From a virus: 64,000 nucleotides of DNA. Positions 21,501 through 29,738 of the stretch are shown one piece after another. Each line of letters starts with the position of its first letter. Within the stretch, counting starts at the first letter, position 1. The stretch lies in the IMG/VR virus record IMGVR_UViG_3300030104_003662, positions 32,800 to 96,799 of that record, one strand, 5' to 3'. A model generated the notes under the pieces. The model saw only the letters and a list, made by a program, of their open reading frames with translations. It made no database searches and was not told the origin of the DNA. The translations under genes and the position numbers were made by a program.

Positions 21501-24500
21501 GGGTGCTAATACTAAGTTCACTGGACTTACTTATACAGATGGTAGCAACGCAGTCCACGCTAATTTACCTAGTCCAATTGTACTTAGATTTGCTCACCCT
21601 CACGCTAGATATAGTGCTACGGGTAATACTGCTGACCAAACTATCTACATGGTATTTGGTCCCGGCCAAGCATTCCCGCACAATTCTGCTGCTTTTGAGC
21701 CACAGGGTGCCAATATAGTTACGAGCGGTAATGGTTACAGTGCAGTGCCAATTTATACTGATGGTAGCACTGTCAGTCTTGAAACATTTTTACCTAACTC
21801 GTTGACTAATGGAGATAGCACCGTTGCCGGTTTGATAAACCATGCTAGTGGTGCCGTTATCGGACATTTACCTAGAACTACATTTTTCCAAATCAATAAA
21901 CTTTCAGCCTTTAATTACGATATGAACTGGGAGCCTACTAAAGGATTTCCAAGCGTTGCTGTAAGTGGTAGTACTACATTTGCACAAACTTACGATAGGG
22001 CATTTTATTACGAAGGCTCTCCCTTTACATTTGGAGTAGCGTTACCACCAAGCGCTCATCCATTTAGCCATATATTTACTGACTCAAATGGTAACGCTCT
22101 TGAAACAAGTTATCACCCTGCTACAAAGAAGTCTTCTGTAATTTGGCACATGGATGGAGGCTATCATCCCGGCGGACATTTCCTTGATAACCATGTTAAC
22201 ATAAATCCTAAACACGCTGTAGAAGGTGGTAGACTTGCTACAGGTAGTACTAATAAGCATAATGTATCTGCTTTCAGACCTTGTGGACTTTTGGCTAAAG
22301 CATATTTAACTCAGTATGGAGGTTCACCTGATAATCAAGCGAATGATGACAATGTAGTATTGATAGACGCTACTCGTGTACAAAACGCAGAAGAATTAGG
22401 AGCAGTCATCAGTGCGTCTATCAACACATTCCCCGGTAAAGACCCACTCAAGGCAATAGGTGGTACCTTTTTGCCTTCAATGCAGAATGCTCACAAACAA
22501 GATAGGTACGGCTGGGTACAGTTGGATATTGCTTCTTTTGAGCCAGCGAATAAACTGGTTGTCACTAACAATGCATCCCTTGAAACTTTACCTAAATACG
22601 GTTGGGTTCGCATTAGTGACGGTAATACCGCTGGATATGCACCTTATACTGACATAACTACTACTGCTACACTTACGGTTGCGGCTCAAGGTGACCCACA
22701 CGGTATGACTGAGAAACAAAAAGTGACTATTACCGCAGCAGATGGTACGGTAAGAATATATGTTTTGACAGATACTAACGCTGGAGGAGTTGCTACTGGG
22801 ACAGTATTGGTTTCTAATTCAGACACAGGTGCAGGTACAGCCGGAGATAGTCTAACAGGAGGCATAGCGGTTGGTATTAACTTTACAAGTGCTATCCAGC
22901 ATGATTATTTAGAACAAATCAAGACTGCAATAGAGCATGCTAACGGGCATGCTGGTAAAATTACAGTAACTGAAACAAGTACGAGTATTTTTACTTTAAC
23001 CAACGCAGTTGCTGGTATTTCAGGCAATACTACGATTACAGAAGATGTCGCAAACCTTACGATTGCCGGGTTTAATGGAAATACTGGTTCAATCTTTTTA
23101 GGAAGAAGTGTTAACTCAACCGTACCGTCAGTGATTAATATCGTAGTGCCCGGTGCTGGTTATAGTGCAGCAACTGTTTCTACAAGCGGCGGTAGTGGTA
23201 CTGGGCTAACGCTGGCCCTCACAGTCGGAGGCTCCGGTGAAATTACTGGAGTTAGTATTGCTACTGCTGGTTCAGGTTATCAAGCAGGGGATTTAATAAC
23301 GGCGGTAGGAGGCGACGGTGCTGGGAGAATTGATGTAGCAGGTTGTGCAAAAAGTACTTCTTTCATCAATCCTACCAATGATAGAGAAGTTACCGCTACT
23401 AGTGGGTTCAAGGCGTATGTTTGGGCGAAATCCGGTACACACCGATTGAATAATGATAACACGGTTACAACAAGAGACCATATTACCCAAGTTCACTACA
23501 ATGGGCTAATTGATGCAATAGACCGTACCAAGCCTGTAGGAGCAGTAGGCTGGGCTGGAGAAGCCTACTCTTACATGAACTCCTATACAGGTACACAAGT
23601 CGGCTCAGGTGTTTACCCTGCTGGATTAGGTGCTTGGCACCCATCCCTTGGTTTCAATCCATACGGTGCTGCTGAAACTTGTTTAGCGGCATCATCTCCA
23701 GTCGGAACAGGTGATACTGCTACTGCTACATTTTCAGATTATTGCGTCAACGGCTTGTCTTCTCGACACTTGATTGCGATTACTCACGAAAGTGAATTGC
23801 CTCTTATCGCTAAGGCTGACAGAGACGGAGTAACTTGTGCAGGTGACTGGTTGATGACGAAGGAGACTAGTAACATTATCAACGCAGGTACAATACAATG
23901 GGACACTTCTAAAGTTCACAACAAATCTCGTTACTTAGGCCCTGCGACTGGTGGTCCTCGTGTAGAAGCACAAGTGCATTCGGACTTTGTGAGGCCAACT
24001 GTTGCAGGGGATTATCCCGCCACTAGTGCAGCCGTAGCAGCCAATAAGTGGCACGATACAATAGCGTCGGGCAAAATGGTACAAGCCAACGCCTGTCTAA
24101 ATCCTACTGGTGATTTATTTTGGGATGAGAGCGTTGTTAAAGGCTCTAATTTCCATGAAGACTTTGGTACTTATGGCAAGGAATGTATAGGGGTAAGTGG
24201 TAGTGACGATTACTTGAACCCCGGTGCGTCGAGCACTGCTATGCCGCATAATGGATTATTCGGCTATTACAATACTCGCTCTGCTGCTCGTAATTTCTCA
24301 GCAGAACATGTGGTTTGGAAACGAATGGATGGCGGTAGTCTAACTATGCCAGCCGCTAATGCAAGAGGACTCGGTGCTATACCTTGGGTTAGGAGAAAAG
24401 CCTCTACTGGGCAATACTTACTTGAAGGTGAAAAAGTACTTGGTAATGTTAGGTTTAGTTTTGAATCAACTAATGCAGCAATGTTTCCAATCATACAGGC

Positions 24501-27500
24501 CCAAGAACTATCCCACCCTCAATTAGCAGAGCAGCACCCTATGGAAATCCGCAACGCACTAATGTTACCAAATGAGGAAAAGCAATTCCAAAGCATGATG
24601 GTGATAGACGATACTGGTCAAGAGCACCGACTTGAAGGTGGCTCTCCTCTAGGTACCGTTATCATGGATTTCAGACATGTAAGTGACAGAGAAATAGAGG
24701 GGTTGGCACCTGCACTTGCTGGTACAGGTGTTTCACCTAATATGAAAATCAGATTACCTAACCCTGATGAAATACCGGGTAACATTATCGTTAGGCCCGG
24801 ATTCGACCGTATACAAGCGTATCAAAGTGAAACTATAGGCTCAGGAGGTCTACAGCACCCGTCACAGCCTGTGCAGCATATTACTGACATGTTCGATAAC
24901 AAGTATTCAGGTCCTAGGCTATGGCCTACTTGGGAAAATAACGGCTGGGAGCATTTAAGTCAAGACGGAGTAGATGTATCTTTGACCAAGAGCGATAATC
25001 GCTTGAAGTTCCCGGCTTCAACTGTAGAAGGGTGGCAAGACCATACTAGCAATTCTCCTCTCAAGACAGCATATGAGCCTCATGATAGAAACTTGTATTT
25101 CCATGTCACTCGTATGGGTGTATCTATGACTAACCGCGAGACATCTCAGTTGTTAACTTTCCAAAGTTATAGTGGTACAGAGATAAATGTAAACGCTACT
25201 CCCGAAGCAAGTGTATGGACCGACAGTAGTGAATTAAGCGGTGGTAGATATTTCCTAAGAGTGTACAATGAGACCACTAACGAAGGAGTATTGGCTTCTT
25301 ATACAGGCGTAGGTAGTGGTAAGTTCACAGGCGTAGTGTATAGCCCTGACTTTGCAAACTTCATAGCAGATACAGAGGCAGAAGGTCATATTCTAAAAGT
25401 TGTACCTTCTTACTATATGCCAGCGGGTAGCACTAGGTTCTTTGGCGCAAGACGACTAAGGGACCATAGTGAGTACAGCGGTGCTAGTCCTGATATGAAG
25501 ATAATTGATTGGTACACGCTATATGCTGCTTTACCTGCGAATACAGGTGCGACTACTAATCCTTCTATACCTTATAATCACATAATGACTCCTAAGATGA
25601 CACCTATGCCTATACCTCGTATGGGTCACCATTACATTAGCCCGACAATGGCACTCATGCCCGGACATTATGCTCACCCGGCCTACCAACGCTTGTACGA
25701 GTTAAACCAAAGTTGTAGGACTTCTAATAATGCACCTTTGATTGACAGTCTCATTGGTACCAACGAAGGTACTAGAACCAGTACAACTGCTACATCCACC
25801 ACTCATGAATCGGGCCGTGACCCTTACATTTACTTCTCCGGTCCAACCGCTGCATTCTCACCATCTGATATACACGGCGGGGCATTCACTCTATTGACTG
25901 AGACTAAAATCAAATACGAAGGTTACGGAGTTGCTGCATCTCTAGGTGCTGCTGGTACTACTAACGCAGCAGGTGGGCACGAACTTGTATTAGAAGCAGG
26001 TGGGACTTATACTCTCAACAACCATTTCCCTGACCCTATGGAGGTCGGAGCCTATCAGATTGTGATACAGCCGAATGTATTTGCTCAACAAATCAAAGGT
26101 TTCCACTTAAACCATAGTACTGAGAACAAAGCGCCTTCTGAAAGCGGCACTAAAGTTGTAGAATTAACAGGGCAGCAAGTGAATACTGTAATTGCCATTG
26201 AGCAAGATGTTGACACAAACGGCGCATACAGTCTGATTTTAGCAGATGCAATAATGGCAGATGTCAGAGGTTGTGAAGTAATAATAAACGAAGTTATACT
26301 TGACATTGAACCTGATTCGGGTAGCCATTTCACTAATTTACCTACTTTGGCACTTTACAACCCACTTGGAGTTCAAGAGACTAGTTCACCTTCGCTTACT
26401 CGTAGAAGCCTACCTTACAGACCGGGTATGTTTAGCAGTGCTACGCCCGGATATACACTTACCGTACCTTGGTGGGGTATATTGCACAAAGATGGAGCAG
26501 GTGCAAGTGGTGCTGACAAGTTTAGACACCTAGAATGGCATAAGCCTGATAATTACTACGAACTTTGCAGAGCATCATACGGTTGCGTAGGCGCACAGTT
26601 AACCCTAGGTGGTTATCCAACTTCTTTCCTAGACATTTACGAAGTCCATAAGCGCAACAGAAGTCTAAATCCTACTTGTGTAGTAATATCTAACAACGGC
26701 TCCTCTACAATAACAGTCGATGATAACTCTTTATTCCCAGTAGTACCTTATTATGGTGAAAAGTTAGAATACACCAAAGATGGTGTACGGTACACTGCTA
26801 CTTATGGAAACAGAACGGGTACTCTTGCTTATGCAACATTAGGTGCATCTGTTACATTCTCAACTGTCAGCGGTAGTGGTGAGTTTTGGGCTAACATTGC
26901 AACAGGCACTATCATAAAACTGACTAGACCTTATGACAACCATTCCTCTGACAAAGTATTCACTGATTCGTTATCTAGTATAATTACAAGGGCTTTGCCT
27001 CAAATATCTAACGGCAGTAGAGATACAAACAGCCTACATGTACCTGATGCATATTTATGCATGTGGCATCCGAATCTCGGCAGACCATTCACTTGGTATA
27101 GTGACACTGCTGACGGTGGTACTCGTAATTTCTATACCAAGGCTGGAGCAGCAGATACACCTTTGGATAAGAAGCCTTACAATATGCTACCTGAGCACTT
27201 TGAGACAATTCATTATCAAGATTTCAATTATGTAGCGAGCAAAGGTCCATTTGGATTCGCTATGAGTTGGATAGCGCCACCCGGAGGGGGCACCAGTCCT
27301 ACAAACGCTGCTGACGGCATAGTTCATACAGCCGCAGTCATTGACCTCGATACTAATCTGAAACACCAAGGTGGAGTAGAAAGTAGTACAGAAAGTAGTG
27401 GTGTTTTGATTAATCACCCGTCAGGTGCCAGTAATACCTACAGCGTTAACACTACTAGTGCTATTCCTGTAGACGCAGTTGACCCTACTACTAAGTTCCA

Positions 27501-29736
27501 AGTAGGTGATAGCGTATACAATTCCGCTGGAATCTTAGTCGGTGTACTTACGGCTGTTGACGGCAGTGCTCCATACGGAGTCACATTTGGTGGCGGAACA
27601 TTAGTGGTTTTGACAAACAACGAAGCACTCTATCTTAGTGAAAAATATAACTTCGCTGGCTTTTGGCCGGGCGGCTCTCATGGAGGAGGAGCAGTCAGTC
27701 GATTAGAGGCATATGGAGATTCTTTGATTGGTTGGGGCGGGGAGACATACGGTATGGACTGTGGTACATTTGATGACAATACAGGTATCAGAACCCGCAC
27801 ATACAATGAGGCTACTGTGGCTTCGCCTTATGCTCGTAACCATTGCTTTGGTTATAGATTCGGAGTTAGACAGGCGTATAATAGACCACGATGGGGGCAA
27901 TATGTCCGAGGCTGGCTAGAAGTCGCTAATTCTAACGCTCTACTAGGCTATTATCACGGCCCGCTTATACAGCAAGATAACAAGACTAACGGCTGGGACT
28001 ATGTAGGTAGCGATACTGCTTTGGGCGATGTCAGTTTTACCGCTTCTTATGTCGGCATCTTGGAAAGGTTAACACAAGTTAGTGCATTACTCAACCAAGA
28101 CCAAATTGGTCGCCAAGTAAGGTACAGCGATGGTCGCAGAATGACTCAACCGTTTGGCTGTGCTGTTAGAACTATCAGAAATGCATCTACTGTCAGAAGA
28201 GAATATCCGGGTGACAATGCCGGTAAAGATATATCCGAATTGGCTAATGCTCATCGCTACTATATGGTCGACTGGTGGGGCAATACTCGTGGAGAAGATG
28301 TCAGGCGCTTCCCTGTAAGAGGGTTTGGTATACGCCCTGCTTGGGACCCCGAAGACGCTTATACAGATACTAATATCGCTCACCGACCTGCTGCTAATGC
28401 GTTGTTTGGAGGGGATGGTAACGACCGTCAAAGTGGAAATGCTAACACCGCTAATAATGACGCTAGTAACATGGGAGTAGCGGATTGGTTCAACCCAGCC
28501 AGCGCCCTCAGAGTAGGTGACAGAGGAGATGGCAGAGGAGTCCGTTGGCCTACAGTATTCAACGAAAGCATGCTAATGGATGTCAGCGAAACACATGAGG
28601 CTACCGGACTAGTGTTGTCTCATAGCACAGCAGAGCCAGCCTTCGGCCAAGGTTTGGTGAGGCCAAGTAACTTGGCTTTGCAGTCAGGTGAGATTGAAAG
28701 AGGAATCAGTGCTAGATTAGATGTCGCTAGTGAAGATGGGTTGCTCAAGCCAAGCGCTTCTGTTGCAGAAGGTACTGAAACTATCACTGCTGATACTCGT
28801 TTGGCCGAGCCTGTTGGCAGAGACGATGTTAGAATAGGACTTGATGTAGATACAATAGGAGAACTGAACGAAGGCGTTAGTAGAGAGTATGTAATTATGT
28901 CAACTGAGGCTGTGAGTTTACACACTGACAGGGAAATAGGTCAGAGAACTACCGTAAGAGGGGCTATGGATGGTGCAAGTAGAACTTTGACTGACTTTGA
29001 CTTAACTGCCCTTAACTTTTCATCTAATCCAAAGGCAGGTATAACTAGGATTTCCAACGCGCATGCCTATTGGCCTTTGGGCGGTACATATGCTATGGAA
29101 TGGAGCAGATATGCAGGTGTACTTGATGTCAAGGGCTGGGGGCAAGCAGGGGCCTCTTCATCATCTAATCCTTATCAAAACGCCGCCCACGACTCTACTC
29201 TCCAAAATACAAATGCTACTGATTCTACAATTGATTTCCTTTATCGCCCTGCTCAAGTGCTGGATAACAAGCATGTACAACTATTCAGACCAGCGCCTGT
29301 GATAAGTGCTGACGATACTGACGGGGATGACACTATACAGGGCGGCTCTAACTTTTACAGAGCGACAGCCGGAGGTAAATACGGGCTATTCACAAGTGAT
29401 GCTCCGGGCGCTTTGACTGGCACTCCAAGTAGCCCACCGTATGCACCTGTTTACTCAATTACCCCTACTTCTAGTACAACTGTGCCTACAAGCCAAGGTC
29501 CTAAGATTCAGGGTGTAGATGTGACAGGATATAACAAGGCTGACATACGCTCACCTGTGGCGAGAGTAGTTATGACTGAAAATACACTTGAACACTTTAG
29601 AGCAGATGCAAGTCGTAAATCACCTGATGATGAAGAAGGCGATTTTAATGTACAGCCAAGATATAGCCAAACATTGCATCCAAAGGGTAGTGACGGTGAT
29701 GCATCTTATAATACAGGAGACCATAGCGGGGAGTGA
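12553..29736 (+). CDS. Giant 5,727-residue tail/adhesin protein
   Basis: A single uninterrupted frame of 17.2 kb, starting with ATG three bases after the previous stop. Residues 1-225 form a LamG-like domain (YALSFNGVTDGVLVPS, FTLETWIMPD, RRYLSMHINGDLVV, GTIEAIHLSRG). The rest is a long series of Gly/Thr/Ser/Asn-rich beta segments, including a duplicated ~70-residue unit (nt 17,145-17,345 and 17,824-18,035), two copies of the NNGSG module (nt 15,136-15,351 and 27,399-27,650) and GSGYS/GSGYQ repeats near nt 23,150-23,330 known from tail fibres. No catalytic motif or membrane segment stands out. It probably forms the main host-contact structure of the tail. Confidence 0.6.
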   Translation: MSIVIDPGYALSFNGVTDGVLVPSNQNVIHGKSDEGRKSLPAALHSFTLETWIMPDCGGIVYEYENMMRLTVGSPSSPAPATFEINLENVAAGTKSVHTISSAKPVNKINGDFAYWDGILFPQPALNMHNSYIATDAAVNDSTALNDGHRELLNVTVTFNRRYLSMHINGDLVVAKEFEENQQIVLSPSNMYLGGKGGEYRGTIEAIHLSRGEKKSGRSEFAPVKSDDTIGLWRFEEPIEPISLITTTPSISASTSASSSINIGVAAATALVNQFKNGVSVVVGNAINFTTQSPWSSQGSYKIKVHGATSSSDATIPKVPYNIIVNPLGYVSTTGKPTNKAPERLRLMAVDGDAGTITVESIHLDFASNASTGRRGALQAHDAGRFVVVTGDCLVDGGNGNVYQPQGSGTQFSHRQGQVCIDESNFENHGIMFSMSMAVDNTVHNKFAAFTTNPGAGFYLGHSGRHILNHVKSHPFMGYLPPASDLVVDKKLDASADVISASFSSQYSDIRGTVPLNSKISAFDSHEPVKLENTFYSTKVNTVVENGMSDISDTQRGLLAIGGTSFDPSAFALKALGADTVAENSKAQLVPSDESRIAILSVPSLASYDYAPFVQIHYNAICHNSVDFPTAAVSRIDSSFTSTATIIKLQSIKSFGKTGAVLPATSISIGGVVATTNPDITATLNHSDNKITFSANTDSGFQAVDTTGAIVKLAMDGPCLMVSKTLPDVSTIVTGSTSILDLIHTDMASADLDILSPGGIVEFKAPGMFPFKSGDLEGDTEEGTVAETTLDTTLCPDNYLPLASTDPPQTTPQGIAVSDSNLSTKSSQFSKIIIKTATYEDTLEETADIIRQSSQYDRQKTGVLVNNGSGYSATATSITVDAVDARTKFSTGQSLYKIDGTVLGTITSVAETAIGVSAGITASLVDNEELYNQSINIGTGTTNQSTSVHEIFDIIEHQMSGDIVTLTVQPSDRRRFTQLARLKIDEDSSNHLSVEYLMSRGRVLSFNEDDNGNSNLLAYGIISDIAGASVSAKGDGAPDSHIVKEIMPGAPVVTMMLGGPGQGAINTKETWEPSPTARLAWNTRRDCVTEVSAVDTSGRTVTTLPLNNRSTDLQSWGTYCFPKVGRIYLELPRTDVNEPIRFASAEYSSKTGVLFNFASGTTHLGSGKFVLADGSEAVGFAAWVSATGISTGHKLHVDDKFLEESMCNDGTTVNDRLFQTLDSVQHDYQLGTQYASTRALVEIPLFEEFFFDNPDKGIFPGPDNSMKIHVDATHTASNWAPNPVGRRHDEIATQDPEIFGAFSYSISSDSHRSGTKITAPFTDTSAPILIHVEDASIFPIPDAAPVTVAGVDGSARYRRAFLPSGEWVLYTARDTSANTITAASASTAGGNWAMSKNFVKEFAVGAQLTPAPGYQDMNYTPIADNPLLKSAGYEGRRSFYYDRSNVMTQGGNVDYGMRQYVSAVEFRAGPRVNPHLDRIQSGRAKGVVQAWASGAPTLLYMKDASLFPDNIAGVDDYSGYRYRLAWAPSDFSLTGCSYNNAKLITHSSSTLVAVGMAVSGDGIPVGATVEAVISNTTFDLSVATTGGSLSSKTLTITSNGVITHAHYNIKSDNLLTLTQRDDAFQPASGDEVTLVDMHASPTTIYPEVKEGVFLNKSWAYPYAPGGLRDGDTVWMNMHYTNPHAIEGLFAKSRGTLNEGEVWTGFNGGGGAFAANPRNSIPMENFLIGNSCTETAQNFVQHVNKTIELNYEALGLYAEFTVGGASYNNDPTITHTSSTAIVVGMGVSGSGIPDGATVATVTDATHFELSEATTGGSKSSQTLTFTSNTPAPTVAYLDPYQSTEEHARVLLYDVAHDREFIAFQDLWMQVQSSADATKIGAAPAHTAGAIVHDDGNSGSWIDVAAGFPSESKYLAPTNGSDFMEAAYSHKSTWNASTGTILSPHAPDVGTKYATNGAMPRTNDAVINSDDAILKHKQIDKDSREASTFFDTPDGTRAIPAFLALKGIRSSTSDLSGHEEARLNELDHWTQMDFVRRLTVDFGEVALRDGVTDIEAAAREVVRLVNQAGAKNGRTHARRPADQYLGESEKFDLSSPGVKAGGFSMGFDPSAAHINADFAATGSTHDPAPFWDIKRGFSSHDRGTHMGYVRAHLGRVVLDSDGNKGYSIVIHSTIPGAEGRNFCTWLDNSRAQTPYRPQYLIGHGGRFRNYWCQPDEMTGENMHPAPMPINRFGRPFAPITTLKEYLPPEETLASFSNNLSIGPEIVIGSTQSADTFRENASGRNSNTVIDESFETKSPSSTLVDGLRTGTSAKSRINFGGMTQAGIPGWSPDAGKWGMGRDGEDSRYQSVYGNASNAATAMLNSTIYDTDNKVGYIPKDDMKPRNIGDGNIYGIRLVDHRGDNHTVRMIYKQYGKSFANDLTIVPPTIDEEIVIHFDDRDVAQGGFTIGKHMVGTGEVCGEKSGGTAKPYKGNLWNNYPSPAVGIHVTGNKATDTGVTMDVTFTAPYSTGDTLTHPDVLGYLGFPESGVLQLTDDAGTSGDQGITIHYTSRSHYDHDGDTGASNKHYFYGCTGGRALTTNEGMLISPRINFTSVLTDEVIAAAVEFAMAMPDPTDDSIAATSFDCTGMFAPDGKTLGEWGVSPTAIRVKASSKSKTPLSKLFQVSRNKDWGLVEGASSDAVVSSKHTGGLSDVERDAGTRLDVGYIPETVLHITTRYKGTNANTATPILVDNQNNPVDISTWQRNLRGDNYTSVAGDHIIPKVDSPMILKTTDDGTLITTASSTYLYSICVPGSDHAQAWGERFTIWWGSEEYAEVASTPGAAVETKLTYGAGTGVSANFASFCHDSDDEVLMRNGDVKNGMKTDGIRRAGSKMSSPFLYFRGGRDSPDHWVPLYFGGGFSGVVMDINDGTQNDYGDFYTHPYAGGPTGSAGLQNVGEIAGSYALLDTNAMLAMFPGTPYLDDHKGKNNPPLFNQDSLLPFDMAKGANTKFTGLTYTDGSNAVHANLPSPIVLRFAHPHARYSATGNTADQTIYMVFGPGQAFPHNSAAFEPQGANIVTSGNGYSAVPIYTDGSTVSLETFLPNSLTNGDSTVAGLINHASGAVIGHLPRTTFFQINKLSAFNYDMNWEPTKGFPSVAVSGSTTFAQTYDRAFYYEGSPFTFGVALPPSAHPFSHIFTDSNGNALETSYHPATKKSSVIWHMDGGYHPGGHFLDNHVNINPKHAVEGGRLATGSTNKHNVSAFRPCGLLAKAYLTQYGGSPDNQANDDNVVLIDATRVQNAEELGAVISASINTFPGKDPLKAIGGTFLPSMQNAHKQDRYGWVQLDIASFEPANKLVVTNNASLETLPKYGWVRISDGNTAGYAPYTDITTTATLTVAAQGDPHGMTEKQKVTITAADGTVRIYVLTDTNAGGVATGTVLVSNSDTGAGTAGDSLTGGIAVGINFTSAIQHDYLEQIKTAIEHANGHAGKITVTETSTSIFTLTNAVAGISGNTTITEDVANLTIAGFNGNTGSIFLGRSVNSTVPSVINIVVPGAGYSAATVSTSGGSGTGLTLALTVGGSGEITGVSIATAGSGYQAGDLITAVGGDGAGRIDVAGCAKSTSFINPTNDREVTATSGFKAYVWAKSGTHRLNNDNTVTTRDHITQVHYNGLIDAIDRTKPVGAVGWAGEAYSYMNSYTGTQVGSGVYPAGLGAWHPSLGFNPYGAAETCLAASSPVGTGDTATATFSDYCVNGLSSRHLIAITHESELPLIAKADRDGVTCAGDWLMTKETSNIINAGTIQWDTSKVHNKSRYLGPATGGPRVEAQVHSDFVRPTVAGDYPATSAAVAANKWHDTIASGKMVQANACLNPTGDLFWDESVVKGSNFHEDFGTYGKECIGVSGSDDYLNPGASSTAMPHNGLFGYYNTRSAARNFSAEHVVWKRMDGGSLTMPAANARGLGAIPWVRRKASTGQYLLEGEKVLGNVRFSFESTNAAMFPIIQAQELSHPQLAEQHPMEIRNALMLPNEEKQFQSMMVIDDTGQEHRLEGGSPLGTVIMDFRHVSDREIEGLAPALAGTGVSPNMKIRLPNPDEIPGNIIVRPGFDRIQAYQSETIGSGGLQHPSQPVQHITDMFDNKYSGPRLWPTWENNGWEHLSQDGVDVSLTKSDNRLKFPASTVEGWQDHTSNSPLKTAYEPHDRNLYFHVTRMGVSMTNRETSQLLTFQSYSGTEINVNATPEASVWTDSSELSGGRYFLRVYNETTNEGVLASYTGVGSGKFTGVVYSPDFANFIADTEAEGHILKVVPSYYMPAGSTRFFGARRLRDHSEYSGASPDMKIIDWYTLYAALPANTGATTNPSIPYNHIMTPKMTPMPIPRMGHHYISPTMALMPGHYAHPAYQRLYELNQSCRTSNNAPLIDSLIGTNEGTRTSTTATSTTHESGRDPYIYFSGPTAAFSPSDIHGGAFTLLTETKIKYEGYGVAASLGAAGTTNAAGGHELVLEAGGTYTLNNHFPDPMEVGAYQIVIQPNVFAQQIKGFHLNHSTENKAPSESGTKVVELTGQQVNTVIAIEQDVDTNGAYSLILADAIMADVRGCEVIINEVILDIEPDSGSHFTNLPTLALYNPLGVQETSSPSLTRRSLPYRPGMFSSATPGYTLTVPWWGILHKDGAGASGADKFRHLEWHKPDNYYELCRASYGCVGAQLTLGGYPTSFLDIYEVHKRNRSLNPTCVVISNNGSSTITVDDNSLFPVVPYYGEKLEYTKDGVRYTATYGNRTGTLAYATLGASVTFSTVSGSGEFWANIATGTIIKLTRPYDNHSSDKVFTDSLSSIITRALPQISNGSRDTNSLHVPDAYLCMWHPNLGRPFTWYSDTADGGTRNFYTKAGAADTPLDKKPYNMLPEHFETIHYQDFNYVASKGPFGFAMSWIAPPGGGTSPTNAADGIVHTAAVIDLDTNLKHQGGVESSTESSGVLINHPSGASNTYSVNTTSAIPVDAVDPTTKFQVGDSVYNSAGILVGVLTAVDGSAPYGVTFGGGTLVVLTNNEALYLSEKYNFAGFWPGGSHGGGAVSRLEAYGDSLIGWGGETYGMDCGTFDDNTGIRTRTYNEATVASPYARNHCFGYRFGVRQAYNRPRWGQYVRGWLEVANSNALLGYYHGPLIQQDNKTNGWDYVGSDTALGDVSFTASYVGILERLTQVSALLNQDQIGRQVRYSDGRRMTQPFGCAVRTIRNASTVRREYPGDNAGKDISELANAHRYYMVDWWGNTRGEDVRRFPVRGFGIRPAWDPEDAYTDTNIAHRPAANALFGGDGNDRQSGNANTANNDASNMGVADWFNPASALRVGDRGDGRGVRWPTVFNESMLMDVSETHEATGLVLSHSTAEPAFGQGLVRPSNLALQSGEIERGISARLDVASEDGLLKPSASVAEGTETITADTRLAEPVGRDDVRIGLDVDTIGELNEGVSREYVIMSTEAVSLHTDREIGQRTTVRGAMDGASRTLTDFDLTALNFSSNPKAGITRISNAHAYWPLGGTYAMEWSRYAGVLDVKGWGQAGASSSSNPYQNAAHDSTLQNTNATDSTIDFLYRPAQVLDNKHVQLFRPAPVISADDTDGDDTIQGGSNFYRATAGGKYGLFTSDAPGALTGTPSSPPYAPVYSITPTSSTTVPTSQGPKIQGVDVTGYNKADIRSPVARVVMTENTLEHFRADASRKSPDDEEGDFNVQPRYSQTLHPKGSDGDASYNTGDHSGE
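17145..18035 (+). repeat. Duplicated ~70-residue unit inside the giant tail gene
   Basis: Two units, nt 17,145-17,345 and 17,824-18,035, encode the same pattern: SYNN, ITHSSST or ITHTSST, VGMAVSGDGIP or VGMGVSGSGIP, ATTGGS, and a final LTITSN or LTFTSN strand. They are an internal beta-domain duplication about 680 bases apart. Confidence 0.6.
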
Positions 29737-29738
29737 GT

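Noticed and set aside
12553-29736. Long frames on the opposite strand and in other frames of the giant gene
   Set aside because: They have no ribosome sites, no domains, skewed composition (Cys/Ser/Leu/Val-rich) and are fully covered by the well-supported 5,727-residue frame.
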